From NCBI RefSeq assembly GCF_013112245.1, contig NZ_WVRN01000001.1, forward strand, positions 2,112,501-2,176,500: DNA of 64,000 bases, given 5' to 3'. The notes below the pieces were generated by a model. The model saw nothing but the letters and a program-made list of their open reading frames with translations, was not told the DNA's origin and did not search any database. Position 1 is the first letter of the stretch, and each line of letters begins with the position of its first letter. The translations under genes and the position numbers were made by a program. This DNA comes from Ruegeria sp. HKCCD4315. GTDB lineage: Bacteria > Pseudomonadota > Alphaproteobacteria > Rhodobacterales > Rhodobacteraceae. This document shows, piece by piece, positions 26,341-34,797 of the stretch.

Positions 26341-26572
26341 GGGGCACCTCTCAAGTGGGTTGGTCAACGCGTCTTGTTCTGGCTATTCACAACATCCGTA
26401 TGACACGAGTTGCGAGAACATCTGTCGCGTTATTCATAGGCGGGTGTATTCAATACCATACCCAAATACCCGGATTTTGCTATGGTGTCGCAGGTAGTGA
26501 ACTTAAGCTTCTCTTTGCTTGATCAAACTAACCCTTAAATTTCCTGAAGATACGAAGTTGAATGAAGCGGAG

Positions 26573-27390
26573 GGTGCTGTCAGACGAATTCGAACCAGTC
26601 TCAGTTTGCCGCGGAAACCGCGAACCTATCCGGAACAAAGCTGATGCCACTCGCTAAGAGCGGCGGCGCGGGTCAGCTTGAAGGTGTCTCGACTGGCTAG
26701 CGATCTTTCCTGGTTGAAGTGATTGTAGACGGAGGAATGGACGGAGGCGAATTTCTGTAGACTTCGCATGCGCCTGAAACGCTGCATCGCGCGTTCGCGT
26801 CGTCGAAACGGCAGGTGTGAATTCTCGGCGCGGTTGTTGAGCCACCTGCCCGTCTGTTGTTTTTCGAACGCGCCTATTTCTCTGAGCGCAGCCTTGTAGG
26901 AAGCGAAGCGATCTGTGACGACCTCCTTGGCGCAACCGTGCCGTTTCATCAATTTCCTTAGGAATTTTAGTGCTGCAGCCTTGTTTCGGCGCTTGGTGAC
27001 AACGGCTTCCAGCACTTCACCTTCGTGAACTACTGCACGCCACAGATAATGTCGCTTGCCATTCACCTTTACAAAAACCTCGTCCACGTGCCACTTCCAT
27101 TTCGAGAACGCGCGCAGCTGCTGCACACGCTTCCGTCGGATCTCAGCTGCAAACATTGGACCAAACCTGTTCCACCAATATCGGACGGTTTCGTGGCTCA
27201 CGTCGATGCCTCGCTCGTGCAACAGATCTTCGACATTTCGAAGCGAGAGCGGGAAACGGATGTACAGCATCACCGCAAGGCGGATGACCTCGGGACTGGT
27301 TTTGAAGTACTTGAAAGAGGCAGGTTTGATCATGGGCAAAAGCTACGCAACCGTCCTGCCTGCCTCAAGACAAGTTCTTCTGACAAGACC
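26573..27390 (-). mobile_element. IS6-family insertion sequence, intact copy (818 bp)
   Basis: Ends GGTGCTGTCAGACGAATTCG on the left and, on the minus strand from the right, GGTCTTGTCAGAAGAACTTG are imperfect inverted repeats of about 20 bases. One transposase gene of 235 codons fills the element. Flanking octamers (aagcggag left, agcgctaa right) do not match, so no target duplication is visible, as is common for IS6 elements after recombination. It has the same orientation and length as the dead copy at 5710-6527. Confidence 0.9.
26626..27333 (-). CDS. IS6-family DDE transposase (complete)
   Basis: A 235-residue transposase. The N-terminal helix-turn-helix covers IRLAVMLYIRFPLSLRNVED then LLHERGIDVSHETVRYW. 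The catalytic triad is complete: Asp84 in WHVDEVFVK, Asp141 in VVTDRFASY and Glu170 in NNRAENSHLP. ATG 27333 is used; a TTG two codons earlier is possible. No frameshift or stop, so it may be functional and could act on the degenerate copies nearby. Confidence 0.92.
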   Translation of the reverse strand: MIKPASFKYFKTSPEVIRLAVMLYIRFPLSLRNVEDLLHERGIDVSHETVRYWWNRFGPMFAAEIRRKRVQQLRAFSKWKWHVDEVFVKVNGKRHYLWRAVVHEGEVLEAVVTKRRNKAAALKFLRKLMKRHGCAKEVVTDRFASYKAALREIGAFEKQQTGRWLNNRAENSHLPFRRRERAMQRFRRMRSLQKFASVHSSVYNHFNQERSLASRDTFKLTRAAALSEWHQLCSG

Positions 27391-27400
27391 AGCGCTAAGA

Positions 27401-27420
27401 CGAGTTTTTCTGGCAAGTCG
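27401..27420 (-). repeat. Second, degenerate IS6 end beside the intact IS
   Basis: The 20 bases CGAGTTTTTCTGGCAAGTCG match the last 20 bases of the IS (27371-27390) at 15 of 20 positions, in the same orientation and 30 bases further out. This could be a relic of an earlier copy or a chance resemblance. Confidence 0.35.
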
Positions 27421-27427
27421 CTACCAA

Positions 27428-27880
27428 TTATTCATCTTTTTCATAAACTATAAATGGCGTTCTCTTAGCGACTTTGTCGTACAGAACTCGACCGGGATAA
27501 TTAAATTCTTGAGTTGTCCAGTAGGTGGTCGGAACACCGTCCTGCTTGGCGATCTGGAAGACAGTTTCGATTAGAGCTCGACCAACACCTTTTCCTCTAA
27601 CCTGCTGATCAGCGAAGAGATCCATCAAATAACAGGTATCCTCCACCGACCACATGAACCTATGGTAAAGGTAGTGCGCTAGTCCAACCGGTTTCCCTTC
27701 TAACTCAGCGATGAGGCAATTGTATTCACCTGCATCTGTTGACAACAATCTGTTGAACGAAACCTCGTAGACTTCTTCTGAGACAGAGGTCTCGTAGAAA
27801 TCCAAGTATGCCGTCCATAAGCGCCGCCACTCTTCGTTGTCTTTCAATTCAAGCGGACGGATGATTAAGCCTTCCGGCAT
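27428..27880 (-). CDS. GNAT-family N-acetyltransferase
   Basis: A 150-residue acyltransferase. Motif A with acetyl-CoA pyrophosphate binding reads LFADQQVRGKGVGRALIETV, preceded by the GLAHYLYHRFMW strand. The start at 27880, MPEGLIIRPLELKDNEEWRR, has AGGAGA 9 bases upstream; the longer frame to 28048 runs into the neighbour. It begins 55 bases after the flavin amine dehydrogenase gene and is co-directional, so it may be the last gene of the TetR-dehydrogenase operon. It could acetylate an amine of that pathway (inference). Confidence 0.85.
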   Translation of the reverse strand: MPEGLIIRPLELKDNEEWRRLWTAYLDFYETSVSEEVYEVSFNRLLSTDAGEYNCLIAELEGKPVGLAHYLYHRFMWSVEDTCYLMDLFADQQVRGKGVGRALIETVFQIAKQDGVPTTYWTTQEFNYPGRVLYDKVAKRTPFIVYEKDE

Positions 27881-27935
27881 GGGTGATTTCTCCTGCGTTC
27901 CCTTGAGTGCGTACAACCGAGATCGTCCAGCGCAG

Positions 27936-30002
27936 TCAAATCGGCTGCTGCCGGACATCCAGACGATCATGTCTAAGTGGAATGTCCTCATCCACTGCTT
28001 CGTCCAATTCCTGCGCGTATCGATGGCCTGAATAAACCGCTGCCGCAATTATCGCCGGAGCGTCGCAATCTCCTATGCGACGAAGGCTGAACGGCAAATC
28101 CTCGGAACTCGCCCGCCCCAGCAATCCCCTGTAGAGACCATCATTTGGCTTCCGAGCAGTAACCATCACTATGTTGGCAACCGGAACATTCACATTTGGA
28201 CCGCCATAGGCGCACTCCAACTCTGCGATTTCGCCATCAAATTGCTTAAGCGACTTTGACGGCAGGACCTCGACCCCTAAGCGAATCAAATGCGTTCTGA
28301 TGCGCCAACGTTCGGACGTATTTCTTGCCCAGTCAGAAACACTGTCAAACGGTGTGACCAGCGTGACGGGATGTCCCTGCGTTCTGATTTTTTCAGCAAC
28401 AACACTGGCCATGTAGTAGCCATCACCATCAAAAACGAGCGTTGGTCCAATGGGAAGATTCCCATCCATGATGTCATCGGGAGTAAAGACCCGACCTAAG
28501 GCTGACCCTTTTGCGACCGGGGCGAAACGTTCTTCGTCAAAATGCTCTTTTCGCCAAGTCGCGCCGGTTGCGATCGCAACGTGGTCAGCATCGACGGCCA
28601 AGATATCGTCAACTGTCAGCGGGCTTTCACGGTAGATTTCAACGTTGGGCATCTCCATCAATTGCTGCTCGCGATAATCTTTGACGCGAATGTACTCGCT
28701 CATTCCAGGCAGAGCCGCTTCGCGCGAGACCCTGCCACCCAACTCACGAGTAGCTTCCGCCAATTGGACATCATACCCACGCACGCCAAGTGCCCGTGCC
28801 GCTTCCAGTCCGGCAGCGCCTGCCCCGACAATCAAGACGCGCGCATCTGAGGATTTCTTACGAATGATTTCAGGGTGCCAGCCTTTGCGCCACTCCTCTC
28901 CCATTGTTGGGTTCTGAGTGCATCGAATAGGTACCCCTATCGAGTCACTGGCGTAACAAACATTGCATCCGATACACTCGCGGATCGCGGACAAGCGTCC
29001 TTCTTCGATCTTCTTTGGAAGGTAAGGATCAGCGATTGAGGGGCGTGCAGCCCCAATGAAATCCGTAATCCCCCGCCTGACTTGCGAGACCATGGTATCA
29101 GGTGACGTGAAGCGACCAACGGTCACGACGGGCTTATCCGTCACGGACTTGACCCAATGCATATAGGGTTCAAGAGCAGCTTCTTTAGTAAAACGGGAGA
29201 CACCCATCTCAACCGAGTAATCTGCGATGTTGATATCCCACAAATCCGGAAGATCGGAGAGCATCTCAAACATCTCTCGTCGCTCACCATAGATTGGCTG
29301 GCCATCCTCGCCGATCTCTTCGTCAGCCGAGAACCGAACGGCCACGGCGCACCGGTCGCCAACGGCGTCCTTGGTTTCCTGAATCAATTCTCGGGTGAGA
29401 CGCACCCTATTTTCTAAGTTGCCACCATATTCGTCACCGCGCGTATTCACGCGCGGATGCAAAAAACTCGAGATCAGGTATCCGTGCGTTGCATAGACAT
29501 AGACAACGTCAAATCCAGCGTCCCGTGCCCTCAATGCGGCCTTTCGATGCCAGCGGCGTAGATCCCGGATGTCCTGCTTGTCCATTGCACGGGTCTGAAA
29601 AGGGTGCCCTTTCGTATTGGGACGGCTGTCGACGTCCATGCTCGGCAACCGGGAAAACAAGTTGTTCGAGTTGGCGCCTCCGTACCAAAGCTCAGCACCT
29701 GCCAGGCTACCGTATTCGTGTACGGCATCGGTCATAAGTGTGTGCGCCCGAACATCACTTTCATCCCAAAGCGAAGCATAAGGATGCGGTAGGTCATCAG
29801 ACGACGGGTGGATCGAGTTATACTCTGTGCATATGACGCCCCACCCCCCTTGCGCCTTCACTTTTCGCATTGCAGCAAGAGTACGCGGATATTGCCAACC
29901 CATACCTGTACAGTGCGGCACCTGATAGAACCGATTTGGCGCAGTAACTGGCCCGATTTGAACCGGTTCGAAAAGGATATCGTAGCGAGGGTCCCTATCC
30001 AT
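27936..30002 (-). CDS. Di/trimethylamine dehydrogenase-like FMN/4Fe-4S flavoprotein
   Basis: A 688-residue member of the old-yellow-enzyme/TMADH group, which oxidatively demethylates secondary or tertiary amines. The N-terminus MDRDPRYDILFEPVQIGPVT with NRFYQVPHCTGMGW matches TMADH/DMADH; the barrel carries YVYATHGYLISSFLHP. The 4Fe-4S ligands read CIGCNVC with CTQN after 12 residues (about 337-357), then an ADP/NAD-fold domain (VLIVGAGAAGLEAARALG). Start 30002 is chosen for AAGGA upstream and family match; 30029 is the longer option. It lies 75 bases after a BetI-like TetR gene. Confidence 0.85.
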   Translation of the reverse strand: MDRDPRYDILFEPVQIGPVTAPNRFYQVPHCTGMGWQYPRTLAAMRKVKAQGGWGVICTEYNSIHPSSDDLPHPYASLWDESDVRAHTLMTDAVHEYGSLAGAELWYGGANSNNLFSRLPSMDVDSRPNTKGHPFQTRAMDKQDIRDLRRWHRKAALRARDAGFDVVYVYATHGYLISSFLHPRVNTRGDEYGGNLENRVRLTRELIQETKDAVGDRCAVAVRFSADEEIGEDGQPIYGERREMFEMLSDLPDLWDINIADYSVEMGVSRFTKEAALEPYMHWVKSVTDKPVVTVGRFTSPDTMVSQVRRGITDFIGAARPSIADPYLPKKIEEGRLSAIRECIGCNVCYASDSIGVPIRCTQNPTMGEEWRKGWHPEIIRKKSSDARVLIVGAGAAGLEAARALGVRGYDVQLAEATRELGGRVSREAALPGMSEYIRVKDYREQQLMEMPNVEIYRESPLTVDDILAVDADHVAIATGATWRKEHFDEERFAPVAKGSALGRVFTPDDIMDGNLPIGPTLVFDGDGYYMASVVAEKIRTQGHPVTLVTPFDSVSDWARNTSERWRIRTHLIRLGVEVLPSKSLKQFDGEIAELECAYGGPNVNVPVANIVMVTARKPNDGLYRGLLGRASSEDLPFSLRRIGDCDAPAIIAAAVYSGHRYAQELDEAVDEDIPLRHDRLDVRQQPI

Positions 30003-30077
30003 TTTTTGATCCTTGGTTGGCTGCGCCATGCGCTGGCTGATCTTGTCTGGAGTGTCCGGTTTGAAAGCCGCTCTGTT

Positions 30078-30761
30078 TCAACCACCGTTTTTGAACGCGG
30101 GCATTCGAAAGTGATCTGGGTAGATCTTGGCAAGAAAGGCGGCAATGTGATCCCGGGCAACCGAACGTTGAAAGTTCTCGGGATAGGTCAAAAGCTCCAA
30201 CCAGATTCCGTCGTACAGAGATTCCAGAATATTGACGACTTGCCTTGGCGGTATGTCCTTGTATCCACCGTCTTCAGCAATCTCTGAACACAGTCTCAGT
30301 GCTACGTCGTACCGCTCCTGATCGATGTCATTGATCAGACTGCGATAGACTTCGCGCCGTCCTGCCTCTCCAAAAAACGCAAACCAAACAGCTAGCTTTT
30401 TTGGCGTGCAAATCTGAGGGTAAAAGTGCGCATCGACGATCGCCAACAATTTTTCAGGCGCTGACAATCCTGCATTGTCAAAGGCTTCCAACCACTGTTC
30501 GTGGTGTTCCTTTGCTAGAAACAGCAACGTTTCTTCCAGCAAGTTCTGCTTACTTTTGAAGTGGAAGTTGACGATGCCCAATGACAAACCTGCAATCTCG
30601 GTCACTGTGGACATGGTCGTTCCACCAATCCCGTTTTCGGCAATCGAGTCGATTGTCGCATTGATGAGTTGTTGTCTCCTCACCTCCTTGGTCTCGGTAC
30701 GACGCCGTCCCTCAGGGTTTGTTTTTTCGATTGGCGATTGTCTCACCAAAATGCATCCCAT
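30078..30761 (-). CDS. TetR-family regulator, BetI-like (amine island regulator A)
   Basis: A 227-residue repressor. The helix-turn-helix covers VRRQQLINATIDSIAENGIG to LSLGIVNFHFKSKQNLLEET (about 27-75). The C-terminal half has AVWFAFFGEAGRREVYR, the BetI-type ligand-domain signature seen also in the TetR at 44011. Its gene precedes the methylamine-dehydrogenase-like gene on the same strand, and an 18-bp dyad lies 91 bases upstream of its start. That arrangement fits autoregulation and control of the dehydrogenase by a quaternary or methylated amine. Confidence 0.88.
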   Translation of the reverse strand: MGCILVRQSPIEKTNPEGRRRTETKEVRRQQLINATIDSIAENGIGGTTMSTVTEIAGLSLGIVNFHFKSKQNLLEETLLFLAKEHHEQWLEAFDNAGLSAPEKLLAIVDAHFYPQICTPKKLAVWFAFFGEAGRREVYRSLINDIDQERYDVALRLCSEIAEDGGYKDIPPRQVVNILESLYDGIWLELLTYPENFQRSVARDHIAAFLAKIYPDHFRMPAFKNGG

Positions 30762-30851
30762 CTACTAAGCACTTCTTTTGTCTTGCCTGCCCCCAACAGC
30801 CGTTCTCACTCAGCGCGTGGACGATTGACATCTAAGCGATAGATGCCATTG

Positions 30852-30869
30852 ATTGAACGATCATTCAAT
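30852..30869. promoter_or_regulatory. TetR operator candidate, site 1 of the TGAATGATCATTCA family
   Basis: ATTGAACGATCATTCAAT, a dyad with one mismatched pair, upstream of the TetR gene starting at 30761. Its right half TCATTCA is shared by the three other sites at 41447, 48922 and 49090. Confidence 0.6.
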
Positions 30870-30918
30870 GGAAAAGAGAAAATGATTTGAAAACATCCGG
30901 ACGTACGCAATCGCAGAT

Positions 30919-31248
30919 CTAGAGTTCCGACCAAAAAGTGAAAACCGGATCGTGCACCAAAGAAATAACTCTACGATGCAAAGCCCCCAAAGGCTCAACG
31001 CGGCCTTCAATGGCGGCCCAAGCCGCGTCTGCCTGCGATTGATCCCTGAACTCTACAACAGCCATAAGCGTATGGTTGCGCAGCTCGTCGGTATCGTAAC
31101 CACTTGCGGGGATGCGCCTGCACAAAGGCGTACCCTCGGCGGCAAGGTCCGTCTTGATCAAGTGTTCGACAAACGCGTTCCACGCCTGCTCGAATGCATC
31201 GAGCTCGACGGTTGGTTTCAATTCGAATTGGTTCAAAAGTCTGGGCAT
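30919..31248 (-). CDS. Small conserved-type protein of unknown function (109 aa)
   Basis: MPRLLNQFELKPTVELDAFE begins a soluble 109-residue protein with no signal, membrane segment or metal motif. Alternating strands and helices (LRNHTLMAVVEFRDQSQADA, then WAAIEG and HRRVISLVHDPVFTFWSEL) suggest a ferredoxin-like alpha-beta dimer of the EthD/ABM kind, but I cannot name the family. It is divergent from the PuuB-like oxidase across 77 bases that contain a dyad ATACT-N8-AGTAT (31256-31273). Codon use and context support a real gene in the amine island. Confidence 0.65.
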   Translation of the reverse strand: MPRLLNQFELKPTVELDAFEQAWNAFVEHLIKTDLAAEGTPLCRRIPASGYDTDELRNHTLMAVVEFRDQSQADAAWAAIEGRVEPLGALHRRVISLVHDPVFTFWSEL

Positions 31249-31325
31249 TCGTCACATACTATCCGGCAAGTATCACGAGCCAAACCTACGTAGTTCCCCC
31301 CACAAGGCAAGCGCGAGGCCACTAG

Positions 31326-32618
31326 ATGATCCGAAACGAAAACCCAGTCATCGCAAATAGCCTGTGGTCAGCAACAGCAGGCTATTCGTCAGAATGTCCA
31401 CAATTGGTTGGCGAACAGCACTCTGACGTGACCGTGATTGGCGCCGGGTTTACCGGGCTTTCGGCAGCACTTCACCTGGCCGAGAAAGGCGTCAAAGCTG
31501 TTGTCATCGATGCGCATCATCCGGGCTGGGGAGCTTCTGGACGTAATGGCGGTCAAATCAATGTAGGCCTAAAGGACGGGCCGACGGGCATCAAAACCAA
31601 ATTTGGTGACATCTGGGGAACCAGAATGATCCGAATGGCCGGTGACGCCGCCGATCTTGTGTTTGACTTAATAACTCGGCACGGGATTGAGTGCGACGCA
31701 AATCGTCCTGGCTGGCTGCGCGCGGCGCATAGTAAAAAAACACTCAGTGAACTACACAAACTAGCCGAGGATTGGGACAACCACGGCGGGGGTATGGTAT
31801 CGCTTGATCAAAGCGAAATGCAGCGACTGACCGGGACCGAAGCTTACCTTGGCGGCGTTCTGGATCGCCGCGGCGGTGTTTTGCACCCGTTAAACTATGC
31901 ACTTGGGCTGGCCGAAGCAGGTCGCCGCAATGGCGTGCAAATTTTCGGTGGAACGCCTGCCAAGCAGATTTTGTCAGAGGCCGGTCGCTTTCGTATTGAA
32001 ACTCCCAAAGGAGCGGTTATCTCAGAAAAAGTGCTGATCTGTACGAACGCCTATTCTGGAGATCTGCATCCGCGCTTGGCTAAATCCGTTTTGCCCGTTC
32101 GCTCGGTCCAAGTCGCTACGGCGCCCCTGTCCGACAATGTCCGCCAGTCAATTCTGCCAGAAGGCAACGCTTTGTCAGACGCACGACGCCTGCTTCTGTA
32201 CTTCAGGCAAGACGCGGAAGGTCGCTTTCTTATGGGAGGACGCGGTACCTACAACGACAAGTCCACTCTCAAACAAATTGAGCGGTTGAAACGCATTTCT
32301 GTTGAACTTTTCCCCCAATTATCTGGAGTTCAGTGGGAATACGAGTGGGGCGGCTTTGTTGCTTTGACTAAAGATCACTATCCGCATCTGCATGAGCTCG
32401 CACCAGGGATTGTGACAGGTTTGGGATACAATGGGCGCGGCGTTGCCATCGCCACGGCAATGGGGCGCGTCCTCGCCAAATGGGCGACTGGAACCAAATC
32501 AGACGAGCTGGAATTTCCTGTCACCCCTCTCAGACCACTGCCTTTTTCCTTCGCGAAAGAGACTCTTGTCGAAGCAGAAATCCTGCGCCTGAAACTCTTA
32601 GACAAGTTGGGCCTTTAG
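31326..32618 (+). CDS. FAD-dependent amine oxidoreductase (DAO family, PuuB/OrdL-like)
   Basis: A 430-residue flavoprotein. The N-terminal block SLWSATAGYSSECPQLVG is the PuuB-type preface, followed by the Rossmann motif VIGAGFTGLSAALHLAEKG, the GWGASGRNGGQINVGLK stretch and the C-terminal GLGYNGRGVAIATAMGRVLA. Family members oxidise gamma-glutamylputrescine, sarcosine-like or other amino compounds to imines. Start ATG 31326 has GAGG 8 bases upstream. Stands as a single plus-strand gene, convergent with the MATE gene. Confidence 0.85.
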   Translation: MIRNENPVIANSLWSATAGYSSECPQLVGEQHSDVTVIGAGFTGLSAALHLAEKGVKAVVIDAHHPGWGASGRNGGQINVGLKDGPTGIKTKFGDIWGTRMIRMAGDAADLVFDLITRHGIECDANRPGWLRAAHSKKTLSELHKLAEDWDNHGGGMVSLDQSEMQRLTGTEAYLGGVLDRRGGVLHPLNYALGLAEAGRRNGVQIFGGTPAKQILSEAGRFRIETPKGAVISEKVLICTNAYSGDLHPRLAKSVLPVRSVQVATAPLSDNVRQSILPEGNALSDARRLLLYFRQDAEGRFLMGGRGTYNDKSTLKQIERLKRISVELFPQLSGVQWEYEWGGFVALTKDHYPHLHELAPGIVTGLGYNGRGVAIATAMGRVLAKWATGTKSDELEFPVTPLRPLPFSFAKETLVEAEILRLKLLDKLGL

Positions 32619-32625
32619 AAGGCCC
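32609..32625. terminator. Possible bidirectional stem-loop at convergent gene ends
   Basis: GGGCCTT-TAG-AAGGCCC is a perfect 7-bp hairpin whose loop is the stop codon of the PuuB-like gene; the convergent MATE gene ends 15 bases later. No U-run follows on either strand, so termination strength is uncertain. Confidence 0.35.
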
Positions 32626-32639
32626 GCAAACAGCGCCGC

Positions 32640-33992
32640 CTAGCGGTTTTGGGAGAAGAAGCGATAGGTCAACGCGATAGCGGCCAATGAGAGACCTGAG
32701 CCGTATCCGATCCAAACTCCGTTGGGACCGAACCCAAGCCAAAAGCCCAGCGCATATCCAAGCGGCAAAGCAAAGACCCAATAGGCAATCAGGGTAATGG
32801 CGACAGGAACATGATTGTCCATCATGCCCCGAAATGCGCCTAGCATTGTCCCTTGCACACCATCTGCAATCTGCATTGCTGCAATCACAAGGAACATTGA
32901 TATCGCAAGAGAAACGACCTCTGGGTCATCTGAAAGGCTATTTGCCAAAGGGGCACGGCCAAACAAAATACCAGTGACGACCACGGTCATCCAACCAACG
33001 ACGACCAACAGCGACGCTAAAACGATCGGATTCAACCTTTCTCTTTCATCGGCACCAATTGCTTGAGCTACGCGTATAGAAATCGCAATCGAAACGCCTA
33101 GTGGCACCATGTAAATGACGTCGCTGACTGCCGAAACGATTTGATGGGCGGCGAGCGCGGCGGCGCTGAACCAACCAAGCATAAGGCCGGCAACTGCGTA
33201 AGCGGCCCCCTCCCCCAAATAGCCAACGGAGATAATGAATCCTTCTTTGAGCTGCGCTTTGACCTCGGACCTGTCGAAACTCGCGGACCTCAGAAGGCCT
33301 CTCTTACTTTTCCACACTCGCAAAATCACGAGCGCTATGATCAACGGCACTATCTGAGACAACAGACTTGCCATCCCGGCGCCGAGGAGACCCAGACCCG
33401 GCCAGCCACCAACTCCGTGGATCAAAACATAATTTGAAGGGATGTTGAAACCGACCGCAAGAAACGCAAGACCAACGCCAATCCACGGATGGTTCATGGC
33501 GTCAAAGAGAGCCTTAAGCGTGTAGAAAACCGTGAAGGGCACCAAAAGAAGGCTCATCGCGATCCAGTACCCGCCTATTAGACTGACCACTTCAGGCGGC
33601 TGCCCAATCCAAGAGAGAGCAGGCTTAAGGCAGATCATTGCAACAGCGCCAACTGCCCCCACGACTAAGGAAACAAAAATTCCGGCGCTTGTTGCTGCTG
33701 CCAGCCCTTGGTCACTTGTTTTCCCAAAAGCTTCTGCCATGCGCACACCAATTGCGGACACAAAGCCGTAGAGCGCTGAATAGAAAATGATCAGCACCGA
33801 GGCCGTAATTGAGACCGCCGCCAGAGGAAGTGTGCCCAACGGGGCCACCATCACTGTGTCAACGACACCAATCAAAGCAGCAGCAGCAAGAGAAATGACT
33901 ATCGGAAGAGCAAGCCGCGCAAGGTAACGCGCCTCTTTTAAGATCGCACCCCAGGATGGCCGAGGCTGCTGCGATATCCGCACTCGCGTCAT
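32640..33992 (-). CDS. MATE-family efflux transporter
   Basis: A 450-residue polytopic inner-membrane exporter with about twelve hydrophobic segments and no signal peptide. Typical elements are LARLALPIVISLAAAALIGV followed by DTVMVAPLG, and the repeat-half equivalent in DGVQGTMLGAFRGMMDN. MATE proteins exchange cationic organic compounds for Na+ or H+. It follows the TetR gene at 34020 after 27 bases on the same strand, so the pair is an operon divergent from the CrtI-like oxidoreductase operon. It may relieve build-up of a cationic amine (inference). Confidence 0.9.
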   Translation of the reverse strand: MTRVRISQQPRPSWGAILKEARYLARLALPIVISLAAAALIGVVDTVMVAPLGTLPLAAVSITASVLIIFYSALYGFVSAIGVRMAEAFGKTSDQGLAAATSAGIFVSLVVGAVGAVAMICLKPALSWIGQPPEVVSLIGGYWIAMSLLLVPFTVFYTLKALFDAMNHPWIGVGLAFLAVGFNIPSNYVLIHGVGGWPGLGLLGAGMASLLSQIVPLIIALVILRVWKSKRGLLRSASFDRSEVKAQLKEGFIISVGYLGEGAAYAVAGLMLGWFSAAALAAHQIVSAVSDVIYMVPLGVSIAISIRVAQAIGADERERLNPIVLASLLVVVGWMTVVVTGILFGRAPLANSLSDDPEVVSLAISMFLVIAAMQIADGVQGTMLGAFRGMMDNHVPVAITLIAYWVFALPLGYALGFWLGFGPNGVWIGYGSGLSLAAIALTYRFFSQNR

Positions 33993-34019
33993 ATTGCTGG
34001 GCCTTTCAGTCGAAATTGA

Positions 34020-34658
34020 CTAAGCCGTATCTCCAAGTAATTCTGGAACCAAACGAACAAGGCATCCCCAGGCAGCTTGCTCCGCCTGCTTTCGGCTCAG
34101 GCCTTCCGGAGCGAGATGCAATCGTTGCCAATAGCCATCTGTTAATGTCTCCATCCATTCAGCCATTTGATCTGCTGAAGTAACGTCGTCTGCTGAGAGC
34201 AATTCTTTCCAGATCAACCTCAAGGTCTCTCTTCGACGTGTCTCAAAATGCTCGGCAACTTCATCATACTGCAGTTGAAATCGAAGCTCGCCCCAGAATG
34301 CATACCAAAGGGGTAAGACATCCGGACCACACGCATCAGGGTGGAAGTCAGCTTTTATCAAAGCCCTTATCTTTTCGGCGGGCTTGTCCCCTGCTCGCTC
34401 TAAAGAAGCTGTCCAGTGCTTCTCGTAACGCTGGTACAGGTCACGCAAAGTTTCGGTCAGAAGACCTAGCTTTGATTTGAAATAAAATGCCGCAACACCC
34501 TGAGAAAGCTCTGCCTCAGACGCGACTGTTGCAAGCGTCGTTTTTGCCAATCCATGGGTCAATATTGAGCGGCAAGCTGCGTCCAGCAGCTGCCGGCGAC
34601 GACGATCTGCGTTCTCCTTCCTCTCTTTGCGAGGACGTTTCCGCTCAGCTTCGACCAA
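34020..34658 (-). CDS. TetR-family regulator, BetI-like (amine island regulator B)
   Basis: A 212-residue repressor with a basic N-terminal arm (ERKRPRKERKENADRRRR), HTH in LAKTTLATVASEAELSQGVA then AFYFKSKLGLLTETL, and a BetI-type ligand domain (VLPLWYAFWGELRFQLQYDE). The gene is divergent from the oxidoreductase operon, and a perfect 22-bp palindrome lies between them at 34724-34745. It probably represses both itself with MATE and the divergent operon. Confidence 0.88.
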   Translation of the reverse strand: MVEAERKRPRKERKENADRRRRQLLDAACRSILTHGLAKTTLATVASEAELSQGVAAFYFKSKLGLLTETLRDLYQRYEKHWTASLERAGDKPAEKIRALIKADFHPDACGPDVLPLWYAFWGELRFQLQYDEVAEHFETRRRETLRLIWKELLSADDVTSADQMAEWMETLTDGYWQRLHLAPEGLSRKQAEQAAWGCLVRLVPELLGDTA

Positions 34659-34723
34659 TTGTCGCTCCTCCTACGAATGCAGCCATCTACAGCGCGCAAA
34701 AAAGATGCGTCAATAGCTTGAAA

Positions 34724-34745
34724 TTTATTTGAGCGCTCAAATAAA
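34724..34745. promoter_or_regulatory. Perfect 22-bp palindromic operator
   Basis: The half-site TTTATTTGAGC is followed directly by its exact complement GCTCAAATAAA. It lies 66 bases before the TetR start on the left and 53 bases before the TTG start of the oxidoreductase on the right. Its sequence differs from the TGAATGATCATTCA family, which points to a second repressor specificity, most simply the adjacent TetR at 34020. Confidence 0.75.
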
Positions 34746-34797
34746 CTTTACGAACGCGCACCCGATCTGTAAACGGGAGAGAAGGGGATGGAGAAAT

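Noticed and set aside
5710..27390. A classical composite transposon with target duplications
   Set aside because: The octamers flanking either IS copy do not match each other or across the pair; only an IS6-type rearrangement can be suggested.
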